From Gammaproteobacteria bacterium (GTDB lineage: Bacteria; Pseudomonadota; Gammaproteobacteria; Methylococcales; Methylococcaceae): a stretch of DNA of 64,000 bases. Of the stretch, positions 8,369 through 18,064 are shown piece after piece. Made by a program: the position numbers and the translations under genes. Numbering within the stretch: the stretch's first letter is position 1; each line of letters begins with the position of its first letter. The stretch covers positions 34,495 through 98,494 of the forward strand of contig RFVA01000003.1 in NCBI GenBank assembly GCA_009922685.1, written 5' to 3'. Under the pieces are notes generated by a model. That model worked only from the letters and a program-made list of their open reading frames with translations, was not told the DNA's origin and made no database searches.

Positions 8369-10118
8369 TATTCCTCGAGGTAGGTATAGCTTCCGAGGCC
8401 TGCGACCAGTTCGCTTTCAAATTGTTTGCGGCGTTCTGGGGTGAGGTCGGACTCGAGAAGTTTTTTGCGGTAGGCCCGCTCCAGCTCTTCAGGCTCGATG
8501 TTGACATAACGCAACATATCATCGGCGCCATCACCATGGGTCGGATCCAGCATCTGATAGCCGCCGGTTCCGTCCAGTGCAATATTGATCGAATGGGTAT
8601 CACCGAAGAGGTTATGCATGTCGCCCAGGATCTCCTGATAGGCGCCGACCAGGAAAATCCCGATCAGGTAGCTTTCGCCAGGGATCGGCGCATGGAGCCT
8701 CAGGGTTGATTCAAGGCTCTGGCGATCAATATAGGCATCAATCCGTCCATCAGAGTCGCAGGTCAAATCCTGAATAACGCAGCGTCGGCTAGGTTCTTCC
8801 AAAAGTCGCTGCAGCGGCATCACCGGGAACACCTGGCCAATGGCCCAGGCGTCGGGCATCGACTGGAAGAGGGAGAAGTTACAGAAGACCTTGTCAGCCA
8901 GGCGATCATTTAATTCATCGAGAAGCTCGCGGTGGGCTCTCAGGCGAATGTCGAGCCCCCGGCGCACCGCATGCGAAATAGCGGCATTGAGGCGCTCCGC
9001 CTCCGCCAGCTGGGCAAGAGACATCTGTCCTTGGACAAACATCGCACGCGCCTCGGCCAGGTCAAATTGAGCATCGTGATAGATTCCGACCACGGATTCA
9101 TTCGGCAGCCGGTCAAGGCACTCGGCGAGGTCCTCTAAGGGGGCGGCATCGATATCGCGCGGCGGTGTGGGATCTTCCGGAACGGATTCGACGTCAGTGA
9201 TGTGGGTGATCAGCACGGCATGATGCGCGCTCATGGCACGCCCTGATTCGGTTAGGAGATCTGGATGGGGCAGTTCATATTCGGTGCAGACTTCGCTGAA
9301 GGCTCTGATGATCGAGGCCGCATACTGGTCAAGGCTGTAGTTGAGGGAGCATTCACTGGTTGAGCGGGTTCCTTCATAATCGACCCCAAGGCCCCCACCG
9401 ACATCAGCCACTTGGATGTCGGCACCCAGTGCCCGCAGTTCTGCATAGTAGCGACCGGCTTCACGGACGGCTGTTTTGACATGGCCGATGTCGGCGATCT
9501 GAGAGCCCATGTGGAAATGCATGAGTTTGAGCCAGCCAAGTTTGCCATGACGCTTCAGGTCTTCGACCAACTTTAGGATCTCACCGCTGTGAAGACCGAA
9601 CTTTGATTTTTCGCCAAGACATTAAGGCCGAGGGTGCGGCCGATCAGCGCCAAGCGGATGTAGGAGCGGTCCTTGTAGCCGTTACAAATCACGATCCCAG
9701 CCTCTGAGAGGGCCAAAATAGCGAGTAATTCCGATTTACTTCCGGCCTCAAGTCCGACCGGGTAATGGTCATTGCGGATGATGCCATCGACGACGCCGCG
9801 TTGCTGATTGACCTTGATCGGATAGATAGGGGTGTAATTTCCGAGGTACTCGAATTCTTCCTTAGCGGTATTGAAGGCTTCGGTGAGGCGGCCGATGCGA
9901 TCCCTCAAGATATCCTTGAAGCGGACCAGAACGGGGAGGGCAAGGCCTTCCTTTCGAACGGAATCGACGATTTCAACCAGATCGACGGTGCCATTTTTGG
10001 AGGAGCCGGCGGGATGTACCACCACATGGCCCTTGTCATTGATGTCGAAATAACCCTCGCCCCAATGTTCTATGGCATAGATTTCCCGGGACAGGGCGGT
10101 GCTCCATTTCGCGTTCAT
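8368..10118 (-). pseudogene. speA: Biosynthetic arginine decarboxylase SpeA, disrupted by an out-of-frame internal deletion
   Basis: PLP enzyme converting arginine to agmatine for putrescine synthesis. The N-terminal part (start ATG 10118, preceded by AAAGGA) reads well through YPIKVNQ, with the PLP lysine, and NGYKDRSYIRLALIGRTLG, then hits a stop at 9573. The rest resumes in another frame at about 9615 with GEKSKFGL and continues to the normal end, including HFHMGSQ, GGGLGVDYEGT and the TCDSDG active-site cysteine. Compared with E. coli SpeA as I recall it, about 44 residues between the two parts are missing, so about 130 bases are lost with a frame change. Either the gene is dead or the assembly is wrong here. 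Agmatine ureohydrolase is not in the window. Confidence 0.87.
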
Positions 10119-10129
10119 GAGAATTTCCT

Positions 10130-10158
10130 TTGATATGACCTGCAATTATGTGGAAAAT
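10130..10158 (+). promoter_or_regulatory. Possible sigma-70 promoter for speE
   Basis: TTGATA (10130-10135) and GAAAAT (10153-10158) are spaced by 17 bases, about 30 bases upstream of the speE start, in the 69-base gap between the divergent speA and speE genes. The -35 element overlaps the speA ribosome binding site on the other strand. Eye-based call. Confidence 0.33.
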
Positions 10159-10187
10159 CGCGACTCTTTTCTATGCGAGGTTTCCTA

Positions 10188-11042
10188 ATGATTGATGCTT
10201 CTGGTTGGTTCAGTGAAGTCTATCCCCACCACGGCAGTGCCTTCTCCTTGAAGTTGAAGGCCAAGCTCCACGAGGAGCAGACCCCTTTCCAGAAGATTGA
10301 GATTTACGATACCGAATGGTTCGGAAAGCTCATGATTATCGATGGCTGCACCATGGTATCGGACCGTGATAACTTCCTCTATCACGAAATGATGACGCAT
10401 CCCGTTCTCTATACCCATCCCAATCCAAAGCGCGTCTGGGTAATCGGCGGTGGCGATTGTGGCAGCCTCAAAGAGGTTTTGAGGCACCCTGAGGTCGAAC
10501 AGGCGATACAAATCGAGATTGACGAGCGGGTCACCCGTCTCGCTGAAATCCATTTCCCCGATCTTTGCACCTCGAACCACGATGAACGAGCAGAGCTGCT
10601 TTTTATCGATGGAATCCAGTGGGTCAAAGATGCGGCGGACGGGAGTGTTGATGTCATCATCGTCGACAGCACGGATCCCGTTGGACCTGCCGAGGGGCTT
10701 TTTAATGAGGCATTCTATCGGGATTGCCTTCGCTGCCTAGGCCCTCATGGTATCCTCGTGCAGCAGAGTGAGTCACCGCTTTTCCATGCCGATTTGATGG
10801 TGGCCATGCACGCAACGATGCGAAAGGCAGGCTTTACCCATACGCGGAGTTTCTTCTTTCCACAATGTCTTTACCCTTCGGGCTGGTGGAGCGGTACCAT
10901 GGCCTCCAAGGCGGCCTTGACCGGCTTCCGTGAAGCCGATGCCGCGGGGCGTCCTTTTGAGACGGCCTATTACAATACCGAGATACACCAGGCGGCATTT
11001 GCCACTCCTGAATTCCTTAGGAAGCGCTTCAGGGACCTTTAA
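10188..11042 (+). CDS. speE: Polyamine aminopropyltransferase (spermidine synthase) SpeE
   Basis: Transfers the aminopropyl group of decarboxylated S-adenosylmethionine to putrescine. The 284 residues from the second ATG (10188, preceded by GCGAGG) fit the family. An earlier in-frame ATG at 10173 adds five residues and lacks a good ribosome site. Key features are the N-terminal HEEQTPFQKIEIYDTEWFG strand, the SAM motif GGGDCGSLKEVLRH, the acidic EIDERV loop, and the catalytic DSTDPVGPAEGLF. It is divergent from the damaged speA. If speA is really dead, putrescine must come from uptake or ornithine decarboxylase. speD is not in the window. Confidence 0.95.
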   Translation: MIDASGWFSEVYPHHGSAFSLKLKAKLHEEQTPFQKIEIYDTEWFGKLMIIDGCTMVSDRDNFLYHEMMTHPVLYTHPNPKRVWVIGGGDCGSLKEVLRHPEVEQAIQIEIDERVTRLAEIHFPDLCTSNHDERAELLFIDGIQWVKDAADGSVDVIIVDSTDPVGPAEGLFNEAFYRDCLRCLGPHGILVQQSESPLFHADLMVAMHATMRKAGFTHTRSFFFPQCLYPSGWWSGTMASKAALTGFREADAAGRPFETAYYNTEIHQAAFATPEFLRKRFRDL

Positions 11043-11078
11043 GCACCGAATCATTCGTCAACACAGGAGTAATCCGTC

Positions 11079-11342
11079 ATGGCAGAAAAAGACATCAGTG
11101 AAGCATTGTTCGTGCTCCGCCAGGAAGTCGAGCGCCTCGAATCAGCTCACCCAGAAATCAGCGCCAAGCTCGAGTCACTCCTTGAAAAGCTCGAGCACCG
11201 ACTCGACAGCGAGGATGATGGCAAGCACTTGCATCTCCTCAAGGATTTTAAGGACGCTGTTTCAAGCTTTGAAGTCGAACATCCAACCGCTACTGGCATC
11301 ATCAATGAGTTGATGCTCACCCTCAGCAATCTCGGGATCTAA
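11079..11342 (+). CDS. DUF4404 family small helical protein
   Basis: An 87-residue acidic protein, almost entirely helical with heptad-like leucines (ISAKLESLLEKLEHRL), matching the DUF4404 family found mainly in gammaproteobacteria. A good ribosome site (AGGAG) precedes the ATG by about 8 bases. It follows speE by 36 bases on the same strand and may be cotranscribed. There is no signal peptide or membrane segment. Function is unknown. Confidence 0.8.
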   Translation: MAEKDISEALFVLRQEVERLESAHPEISAKLESLLEKLEHRLDSEDDGKHLHLLKDFKDAVSSFEVEHPTATGIINELMLTLSNLGI

Positions 11343-11345
11343 GAC

Positions 11346-12095
11346 TTAGAGATCATCGAGAGCCCGTTTCCCGCCAAGGTGTTGCATCTGGCGGGAGATC
11401 CACTGTTGTCGTTTCAGGATATAGGCACTTGGGGCATTGGCTTTGAGGACCTTAGGGTTTGGCAGAACCGCGGCCAAGAGGGCTGATTCCTCTCGCCCAA
11501 GTTCTTTGGGGTTTTTTCCAAAGAAATGGTTTGCTGCCGCTTTGGCGCCATAAATCCCAGGGCCAAATTCGGCAATATTGAGGTAGACCTCAAGAATGCG
11601 CTGCTTCGGCCAACTCAACTCAATGAGGGCGGTAAAGTAGGCTTCAAGGATCTTCCGAAGGTAGCTTCGCCCGCCAAATAGAAACAGGTTCTTGGCCGTT
11701 TGCTGGCTGATCGTGCTCCCCCCGCGGGGCGTTTTTCGGGTCAGGTTATCTTCAAAGGCCTTTTCGATCGCCTCAAAGTTGAATCCAAGGTGGTGGGCAA
11801 AGGTCTGGTCTTCTGAAGCGAGGACCGCGAGCTTAAGCTGGCTGGATATCTCCTCAAAAGGCACCCACTGATACTGGATGGTATGCGCTTCCTGGGTTTT
11901 GGTCGTTGGGGTCCAACGATCAATGATCATGAACATGCTGGTGGGCGGTGGGACCCAGCGGAGGATCAATACCGGCGTCGCGCTCAAGAGGAAGATCACC
12001 ATGGCTATCGGTTGGAGGACGCCAAAGGGTGAGGGCTTTGGCGCCCCCCTATAGGGCTGATCTTTTTTTCGAGCGATCCTTTTGATCGGGGTCAT
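11346..12095 (-). CDS. mtgA: Monofunctional biosynthetic peptidoglycan transglycosylase MtgA
   Basis: GT51 glycosyltransferase that polymerises lipid II into glycan strands at the inner membrane. From the ATG at 12095 (preceded by AAAGG) it is 249 residues. It has one N-terminal membrane anchor (about residues 27-45), the catalytic glutamate motif ASEDQTFAHH, GGSTISQQTAKNL, RKILEAYFTALIEL and ILEVYLNIAEFGPGIYG. There is no transpeptidase domain. The frame is open to an ATG at 12119, but that would add only a short basic stretch with a poorer ribosome site. It ends 4 bases from the convergent DUF4404 gene. Confidence 0.95.
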   Translation of the reverse strand: MTPIKRIARKKDQPYRGAPKPSPFGVLQPIAMVIFLLSATPVLILRWVPPPTSMFMIIDRWTPTTKTQEAHTIQYQWVPFEEISSQLKLAVLASEDQTFAHHLGFNFEAIEKAFEDNLTRKTPRGGSTISQQTAKNLFLFGGRSYLRKILEAYFTALIELSWPKQRILEVYLNIAEFGPGIYGAKAAANHFFGKNPKELGREESALLAAVLPNPKVLKANAPSAYILKRQQWISRQMQHLGGKRALDDL

Positions 12096-12124
12096 GGGTG
12101 ACCTTTTTCGGAATGACACACATT

Positions 12125-12160
12125 AAAAAGCCGGGGTGGTTGACCCGCCCCGGCTTTTTT
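12125..12160 (-). terminator. Rho-independent terminator downstream of fba
   Basis: AAAAAGCCGGGG (12125-12136) pairs perfectly with CCCCGGCTTTTT (12148-12159) around an 11-base loop. A/T tracts flank both sides, so it could work in both directions. It lies just past the fba stop on the minus strand and ahead of mtgA, so its main role is to end the fba transcript. Confidence 0.85.
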
Positions 12161-12183
12161 CAGCGCCAAACGCGCGAGGATGT

Positions 12184-13263
12184 TTAGAGCTTGTTCAGCG
12201 CATTGAGATCGGCGTAAGCCTGCTGGAGGCGATCCGCCATGCTGGTCTGGGCAGAGCGAATCCAGACCCTTGGATCATAGAACTTCTTATTCGGCTTGTC
12301 GGCACCTTCTGGATTGCCGATCTGGCCTTGGAGGTAGCCTTCGTTTTTCTTGTAGAACTCACGAATACCGTTCCAGTAGGCCCACTGGGTATCGGTGTCA
12401 ATATTCATTTTAATGACGCCGTAGCTGATCGATTCACGAATTTCCTCTTCGGTGGAACCAGAGCCACCGTGGAAGACGAAGTTTAGAGTATTTTCTGGAA
12501 CACCAAATTTCTCAGAGACGTGGGTTTGTGAATTCAGCAGAATCTTTGGGGTGAGTTTCACGTTACCTGGTGAATAAACCCCATGGACGTTCCCGAAGGA
12601 GGCGGCAATCGTGAAATTCGGGCTGATCTTTGACAGGCGTTCGTAGGCGTAGGCAACATCTTCTGGCTGGGTGTAGAGCGCAGAGTGGTCCATACCACTG
12701 TTGTCGACACCGTCCTCCTCGCCACCGGTGCAACCGAGTTCGATTTCAAGGGTCATGCCGATCTTGGCCATACGGGTGAGGTACTGGGCACAGATTTCGA
12801 TGTTTTCTTCGAGAGATTCTTCAGAGAGATCGAGCATATGAGAGCTGAACAGTGGCTTACCGGTTTCAGCAAAGTGCTTTTCACCGGCATCAAGTAAGCC
12901 ATCAATCCATGGCAGCAGTTTCTTTGCGGCGTGGTCCGTGTGGACAATGACAGGGACACCGTAATGTTCAGCCATCAGGTGCACATGGCGCGCACCTGAG
13001 ATGGCGCCAAGGATTTGGGCGCCTTGGCCTTCGAGCTTAACGCCTTTGCCTGCGATGAACTGCGCGCCCCCATTTGAGAACTGGATGATCACGGCAGACT
13101 GGGCCTTCGCCGCAGCCTCAAGCACGGCATTAATAGAGTCTGTGCTGATGACATTGACTGCGGGCAGGGCAAACTTGTGGGCTTTGGCAAACGCGAAAAT
13201 CTTTTGAACATCCGCGCCAGTGGCTACGCCGGGTTTGACGATATCGAGCAGTTTGTTTGACAT
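12184..13263 (-). CDS. fbaA: Class II fructose-bisphosphate aldolase
   Basis: Zinc-dependent aldolase cleaving fructose 1,6-bisphosphate into DHAP and glyceraldehyde 3-phosphate. It is 359 residues, the length of the E. coli FbaA type. The zinc/catalytic segment HTDHAAKK lies at residues 108-115, with later metal and phosphate residues in ELGCTGGEEDG, GNVHGVYSPGNVKL and FHGGSGSTEEEI. A strong ribosome site (GGGAG) precedes the ATG. It is monocistronic with its own terminator and probable promoter, and sits between an envelope gene and the second mla operon. Confidence 0.97.
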   Translation of the reverse strand: MSNKLLDIVKPGVATGADVQKIFAFAKAHKFALPAVNVISTDSINAVLEAAAKAQSAVIIQFSNGGAQFIAGKGVKLEGQGAQILGAISGARHVHLMAEHYGVPVIVHTDHAAKKLLPWIDGLLDAGEKHFAETGKPLFSSHMLDLSEESLEENIEICAQYLTRMAKIGMTLEIELGCTGGEEDGVDNSGMDHSALYTQPEDVAYAYERLSKISPNFTIAASFGNVHGVYSPGNVKLTPKILLNSQTHVSEKFGVPENTLNFVFHGGSGSTEEEIRESISYGVIKMNIDTDTQWAYWNGIREFYKKNEGYLQGQIGNPEGADKPNKKFYDPRVWIRSAQTSMADRLQQAYADLNALNKL

Positions 13264-13299
13264 CCGGGGACTCCCTAAAGAAGGTTGATTAAAACGAGC

Positions 13300-13308
13300 A
13301 TTTTAACA
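13300..13308 (-). promoter_or_regulatory. Probable extended -10 promoter element for fba
   Basis: On the minus strand the sequence reads TGTTAAAAT, an extended -10 (TGnTAAAAT, one mismatch to TATAAT), about 37 bases upstream of the fba ATG. No good -35 element is seen, which is normal for extended -10 promoters. Confidence 0.4.
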
Positions 13309-13426
13309 GATCCGAACGGCTGTGATGAGCCCCTTGAGCCATGACCAAGTTGACTCCGACGCTTCCCCTCGCCAAAATGGGCCGTTGATCCCAATCCTTA
13401 TCCCGCCCGATTATCCCCGCGAGGCC

Positions 13427-14269
13427 ATGCGTCACGACGTTCACAGCGATGAAAGCTTGGTTTCCATCAGAAACCTGAGCTATGGCTATGGTTCCCGCGT
13501 CATCTTTGATGATGTCAGCCTGGATATCCGGCGCGGTAAAATTACGGCCATCATGGGGCCTAGCGGCACCGGGAAGACGACCCTCCTGCGCCTGATTGGA
13601 GGTCAGCTACGCCCGCTAAAAGGGACCGTCACGCTGGATGGCCAGGATGTTCATGCGCTTCGGCGGCATGAGCTTTATCTGCTTCGTAAGAAGATGGGGA
13701 TGCTGTTCCAAAGCGGGGCCTTGTTGACCGATCTCACGGTTTACGACAACGTGGCTTTCCCTCTAAGGGAGCATACCCATTTACCCGAATCGATGATCAG
13801 GACTTTGGTGCTGATGAAGCTAGAATCGGTAGGTCTTAGGGGCGCTAGGGATTTATTTCCCGCCGAACTTTCGGGGGGCATGGCGCGCCGCGTGGCCTTG
13901 GCTCGTGCCATCATGCTAGATCCGATGATGTTGATGTATGACGAGCCATTCACCGGTCAGGACCCGATTTCGATGGGCATTCTGGTGAAGTTGATCCATG
14001 ACCTCAATAAGGAGCTTGGACTGACCAGCATCGTGGTCTCCCACGATGTGAAAGAAACCATGGCCATTGCTGACTGGGTCTACATGATCTCAGGCGGTCG
14101 CGTCGTGGGAGAGGGGACGCCTGAGGCGATGGCGTCGAGCGATTCACCTTGGATCCAACAGTTCATCGAAGGGGCACCGGATGGTCCGGTCCCGTTTCAT
14201 TACCCGGCGGAAGAATATCGCGAGGATCTCTTGGGTCCTTCAGCAGGACTTAAATCGCCCTCAAAATGA
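13427..14269 (+). CDS. mlaF: Phospholipid ABC transporter ATP-binding protein MlaF, system 2
   Basis: Cytoplasmic ATPase of the Mla phospholipid trafficking system. From the ATG at 13427 it is 280 residues. Walker A GPSGTGKTT, signature ELSGGMARRVALARAIML, Walker B MLMYDEPFTGQDP and the MlaF-typical tail GAPDGPVPFHYPAEEYREDLL all match E. coli MlaF. The frame is open back to an ATG at 13322, giving 35 extra proline-rich residues. The inner ATG is closer to the family start and has GAGG just upstream, but the longer form cannot be excluded. It overlaps mlaE by 4 bases. Confidence 0.95.
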   Translation: MRHDVHSDESLVSIRNLSYGYGSRVIFDDVSLDIRRGKITAIMGPSGTGKTTLLRLIGGQLRPLKGTVTLDGQDVHALRRHELYLLRKKMGMLFQSGALLTDLTVYDNVAFPLREHTHLPESMIRTLVLMKLESVGLRGARDLFPAELSGGMARRVALARAIMLDPMMLMYDEPFTGQDPISMGILVKLIHDLNKELGLTSIVVSHDVKETMAIADWVYMISGGRVVGEGTPEAMASSDSPWIQQFIEGAPDGPVPFHYPAEEYREDLLGPSAGLKSPSK

Positions 14270-15051
14270 ATATGCTGACGCTTTTTCAATCTCTCGGGCG
14301 GGCGACCCTTGGAGCCCTTCAGAAGCTGGGACGATCGCAAATCTTCTTGCTGCATGTTCTGACGGGTTTGCCCCTTCTCATGACGCGGCCGCGGCTCTTA
14401 TTAAAAGAGGTTTACACTGTCGGAGTACTGACCATTCTGCTGATCAGCGTCTCCGGGCTTTTCGTTGGGATGGTGCTGGCGCTTCAGGGATACAATGTCC
14501 TTTCAGATTTTGGTGCCGAGGAGTCGCTCGGGGTGATGGTGGCTGCCTCCTTGGTGCGGGAATTGGGTCCCGTCGTGACGGCGCTCCTTTTTTCAGGTCG
14601 GGCGGGCTCTGCTTTAACCGCTGAAATCGGTTTAATGAAAGCCACTGAACAGCTCGCTGGCATGGAAATGATGGCAGTTGATCCTTTGAAGCGGACGATT
14701 GCTCCGCGTTTCTTTGCTGGGGTCTTGTCGATGCCCTTGCTCGTGGGACTTTTTACCGCCGTCGGTGTCATCGGGGGTTATTTCATTGGGGTCGGCCTGC
14801 TCGGCGTTGATCAGGGCCCCTTCTGGTCTCAGATGCAGGCAAAGATTGATTTTGAGGATGATGCCCTCAATGGCCTGATTAAGAGTCTGGTCTTTGGGGT
14901 CATTGTGACTTGGATTGCGGTGTTTGAAGGCTATGATGCCGTCCCGACGGCAGAGGGCGTCAGTCGGGCGACGACCCGATCCGTGGTCTATTCCGCCTTT
15001 GCAGTGCTGGGTTCTGATTTTTTGCTTACAGCTCTTATGTTCGGGGATTGA
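14266..15051 (+). CDS. mlaE: Phospholipid ABC transporter permease MlaE, system 2
   Basis: Inner-membrane permease of the Mla complex, 261 residues with about five or six membrane segments. The MlaE signature is plain: LASLVRELGPVVTALLFSGRAGSALTAEIGLM is present as a continuous region around residues 90-120, followed by VIGGYFIGVGLLGVD. No STAS domain is fused, unlike the system 1 permease. The ATG overlaps the mlaF stop by 4 bases, and mlaD starts 3 bases after its stop. Confidence 0.96.
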   Translation: MNMLTLFQSLGRATLGALQKLGRSQIFLLHVLTGLPLLMTRPRLLLKEVYTVGVLTILLISVSGLFVGMVLALQGYNVLSDFGAEESLGVMVAASLVRELGPVVTALLFSGRAGSALTAEIGLMKATEQLAGMEMMAVDPLKRTIAPRFFAGVLSMPLLVGLFTAVGVIGGYFIGVGLLGVDQGPFWSQMQAKIDFEDDALNGLIKSLVFGVIVTWIAVFEGYDAVPTAEGVSRATTRSVVYSAFAVLGSDFLLTALMFGD

Positions 15052-15054
15052 TTC

Positions 15055-15771
15055 ATGCAGGCCTCCAAAATGTTAGAAATTTGGGTCGGCGTCTTTGTAG
15101 CGCTTGGCCTCCTAGGACTTTTCTTTGTCGCCATGGAGGTGAGTAACCTCGGCGAGTTTCGATCTGCCGAGGGGAGCTATCGAATCAAGGCTCATTTTGG
15201 GAATATTGGGGGACTCAGGGTTCGAGCTCCGGTGTCCATGGCAGGGGTTACGGTTGGGCGTGTCGAGCGGATTGGTTTCGATGAACAGCGCTATGAAGCG
15301 GTCGTCGATATCCGCGTCGATCCGGCCTTTAAAAAACTGCCTGAGGATACCAGCGCCAGTATTCTGACGGCAGGCCTTCTGGGTGAGCAGTACATAGGGC
15401 TTTCCCCGGGCGGTTCTGACGTCTATCTCGGTGAGGGTGATGAAATCGAACTGACCCAGTCAGCCTTGGTTCTCGAGCAATTGATTAGCCGATTCCTCTT
15501 TAATAAGGCCGAAGAAGGGAAGGGTGATCCCAAGGCCGGATCCCCCTCAGCGGCCGATCGGACCGAAGGTCCGGAGGTAAAGGGCGAATCGATGACGGAA
15601 GCCCCGCCGCTCGCGGTGGGAAAACCAAGCCATGCAGCGGCTCAGACTTCGGCCCATCATCCTTCAGCCGTTAAGATCACCACCAAGCCGGTGGCAAAGT
15701 TGGCGCTCAAGGATAAAATCGCCTCCAAGAGTCCCCACAGCAAGGTGGCGCCGGCGAGCAACCGGCGTTGA
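15055..15771 (+). CDS. mlaD: Phospholipid-binding MCE protein MlaD with a low-complexity C-terminal tail, system 2
   Basis: MCE-domain component of the Mla complex, anchored by one N-terminal membrane segment (about residues 9-28). The MCE core is clear: GNIGGLRVRAPVSMAGVTVG, then ILTAGLLGEQYIGLSPGGSD. The core ends near residue 150 (LVLEQLISRFLFN, the helix seen in hexameric MlaD). The remaining roughly 80 residues are Pro/Ala/Lys/Ser-rich and carry no recognisable domain. E. coli MlaD is about 183 residues, so this is an extended version. mlaC is missing after it, and mlaB follows at once. Confidence 0.94.
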   Translation: MQASKMLEIWVGVFVALGLLGLFFVAMEVSNLGEFRSAEGSYRIKAHFGNIGGLRVRAPVSMAGVTVGRVERIGFDEQRYEAVVDIRVDPAFKKLPEDTSASILTAGLLGEQYIGLSPGGSDVYLGEGDEIELTQSALVLEQLISRFLFNKAEEGKGDPKAGSPSAADRTEGPEVKGESMTEAPPLAVGKPSHAAAQTSAHHPSAVKITTKPVAKLALKDKIASKSPHSKVAPASNRR

Positions 15772-15776
15772 TTCTG

Positions 15777-16130
15777 ATGCCTGAGTCTAAACCTTCTCCG
15801 ACCCTTGATTTTGACCCACAGCTGGCTGAGGGCTGTTATCGGCTGCGGGGAGAAATGACTTTTGCAACGGTCACTCAAGCTTTGACAGCCACCCGTAAAC
15901 TGATGGAAAAGGGGGCCAGCCATTTGGTCTTTGACTTCTCAGGTATCCGCCGATCGGACAGTGCGGGTGTCGCTCTTTTGATTGAATGGCAACGCATGGC
16001 CGTTTCTGTTGGTCGGACGTTGCGGTATACCCAGGTGCCTGATGCCCTGAATGCCATCATGCGGGTCAGCGGTGTTGTCGGTATGTTGCCGCTCGACACC
16101 CCCACACATCCCGTCCAACCACTCCACTGA
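15777..16130 (+). CDS. mlaB: STAS-domain protein MlaB, system 2
   Basis: Cytoplasmic STAS protein that binds MlaF and stabilises or regulates the Mla ATPase. It is 117 residues from the ATG at 15777. The STAS core is LVFDFSGIRRSDSAGVALL, with the conserved DSAG site. A TTG at 15768 that overlaps the mlaD stop (TTGA) would add three residues and could serve as a coupled start. It is the last mla gene, 17 bases before murA, in the common mla-murA-his order. The BolA-like ibaG often found before murA is absent. Confidence 0.88.
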   Translation: MPESKPSPTLDFDPQLAEGCYRLRGEMTFATVTQALTATRKLMEKGASHLVFDFSGIRRSDSAGVALLIEWQRMAVSVGRTLRYTQVPDALNAIMRVSGVVGMLPLDTPTHPVQPLH

Positions 16131-16144
16131 ATTCTAGAGACTAA

Positions 16145-17413
<1,269 letters not shown>

Positions 17414-17431
17414 CCCTCGAAGGATAATGGC

Positions 17432-18064
17432 GTGCTAACACTGGCCCTCTCTAAAGGACGTATCTACGACGAAGCGATCGCTCTCCTTGGGCGCATCGGT
17501 ATTGAGCCGACAGTCGATCCCGACAAGAGCCGAAAGCTTATTCTGCCCTCCAATCGGGAGGGCCTCCAGTTCCTGGTGATCAGGGCCAGTGACGTTCCGA
17601 CTTATGTTGAATATGGCGCAGCGGACCTGGGTGTCGCCGGCAAGGATGTCCTTGCTGAGTACGACACCAAAGGGCTCTACGAGCCGCTTGATCTGGGTAT
17701 TGCCTGTTGCCGGCTCATGACGGCCGGTCGTCAGGGCCTCTCTTTTGAACCTGGCAGTCGGGTTCGGGTGGCGACCAAATATGTCAAAACCGCCCATCGC
17801 TATTTCGCCAGCAAAGGGATTCAAGCTGAAATCATTAAGCTTTATGGCTCCATGGAACTGGCCCCTCTGGTCGGCCTTGCGGACTGTATTGTGGATGTGG
17901 TCGACACCGGAAAGACCCTCAAAGCGAATGGGCTCGAACCTCTGGATTTGATTATGGAGGTCAGCAGTCGGTTGATTTTGAACAAGGCGGCTATGAAGAT
18001 GAAACATGCGGAAGTCAAAGCCTTCATCGATGAAATCCGCCAAGCTCTGGAACTTAAGCCATGA
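17432..18064 (+). CDS. hisG: ATP phosphoribosyltransferase HisG, short form
   Basis: First enzyme of histidine synthesis, joining ATP and PRPP. At 210 residues it is the short HisG form, which lacks the C-terminal regulatory domain and needs HisZ for activity. hisZ is not in this window. It starts with GTG at 17432, 8 bases after AAGGA. Typical segments are [29 protein letters not shown] and the PRPP loop [15 protein letters not shown]. The stop overlaps hisD by 4 bases. Confidence 0.97.
   Translation: MLTLALSKGRIYDEAIALLGRIGIEPTVDPDKSRKLILPSNREGLQFLVIRASDVPTYVEYGAADLGVAGKDVLAEYDTKGLYEPLDLGIACCRLMTAGRQGLSFEPGSRVRVATKYVKTAHRYFASKGIQAEIIKLYGSMELAPLVGLADCIVDVVDTGKTLKANGLEPLDLIMEVSSRLILNKAAMKMKHAEVKAFIDEIRQALELKP

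Noticed and set aside
13322..13426. 35-residue N-terminal extension of MlaF
   Set aside because: Not conserved in the family and the inner ATG at 13427 matches the usual start; left as an alternative only.
17435..18043. Long open frame antisense to hisG (about 200 codons)
   Set aside because: It mirrors hisG exactly, has no family-like sequence, and arises from codon bias on the coding strand.
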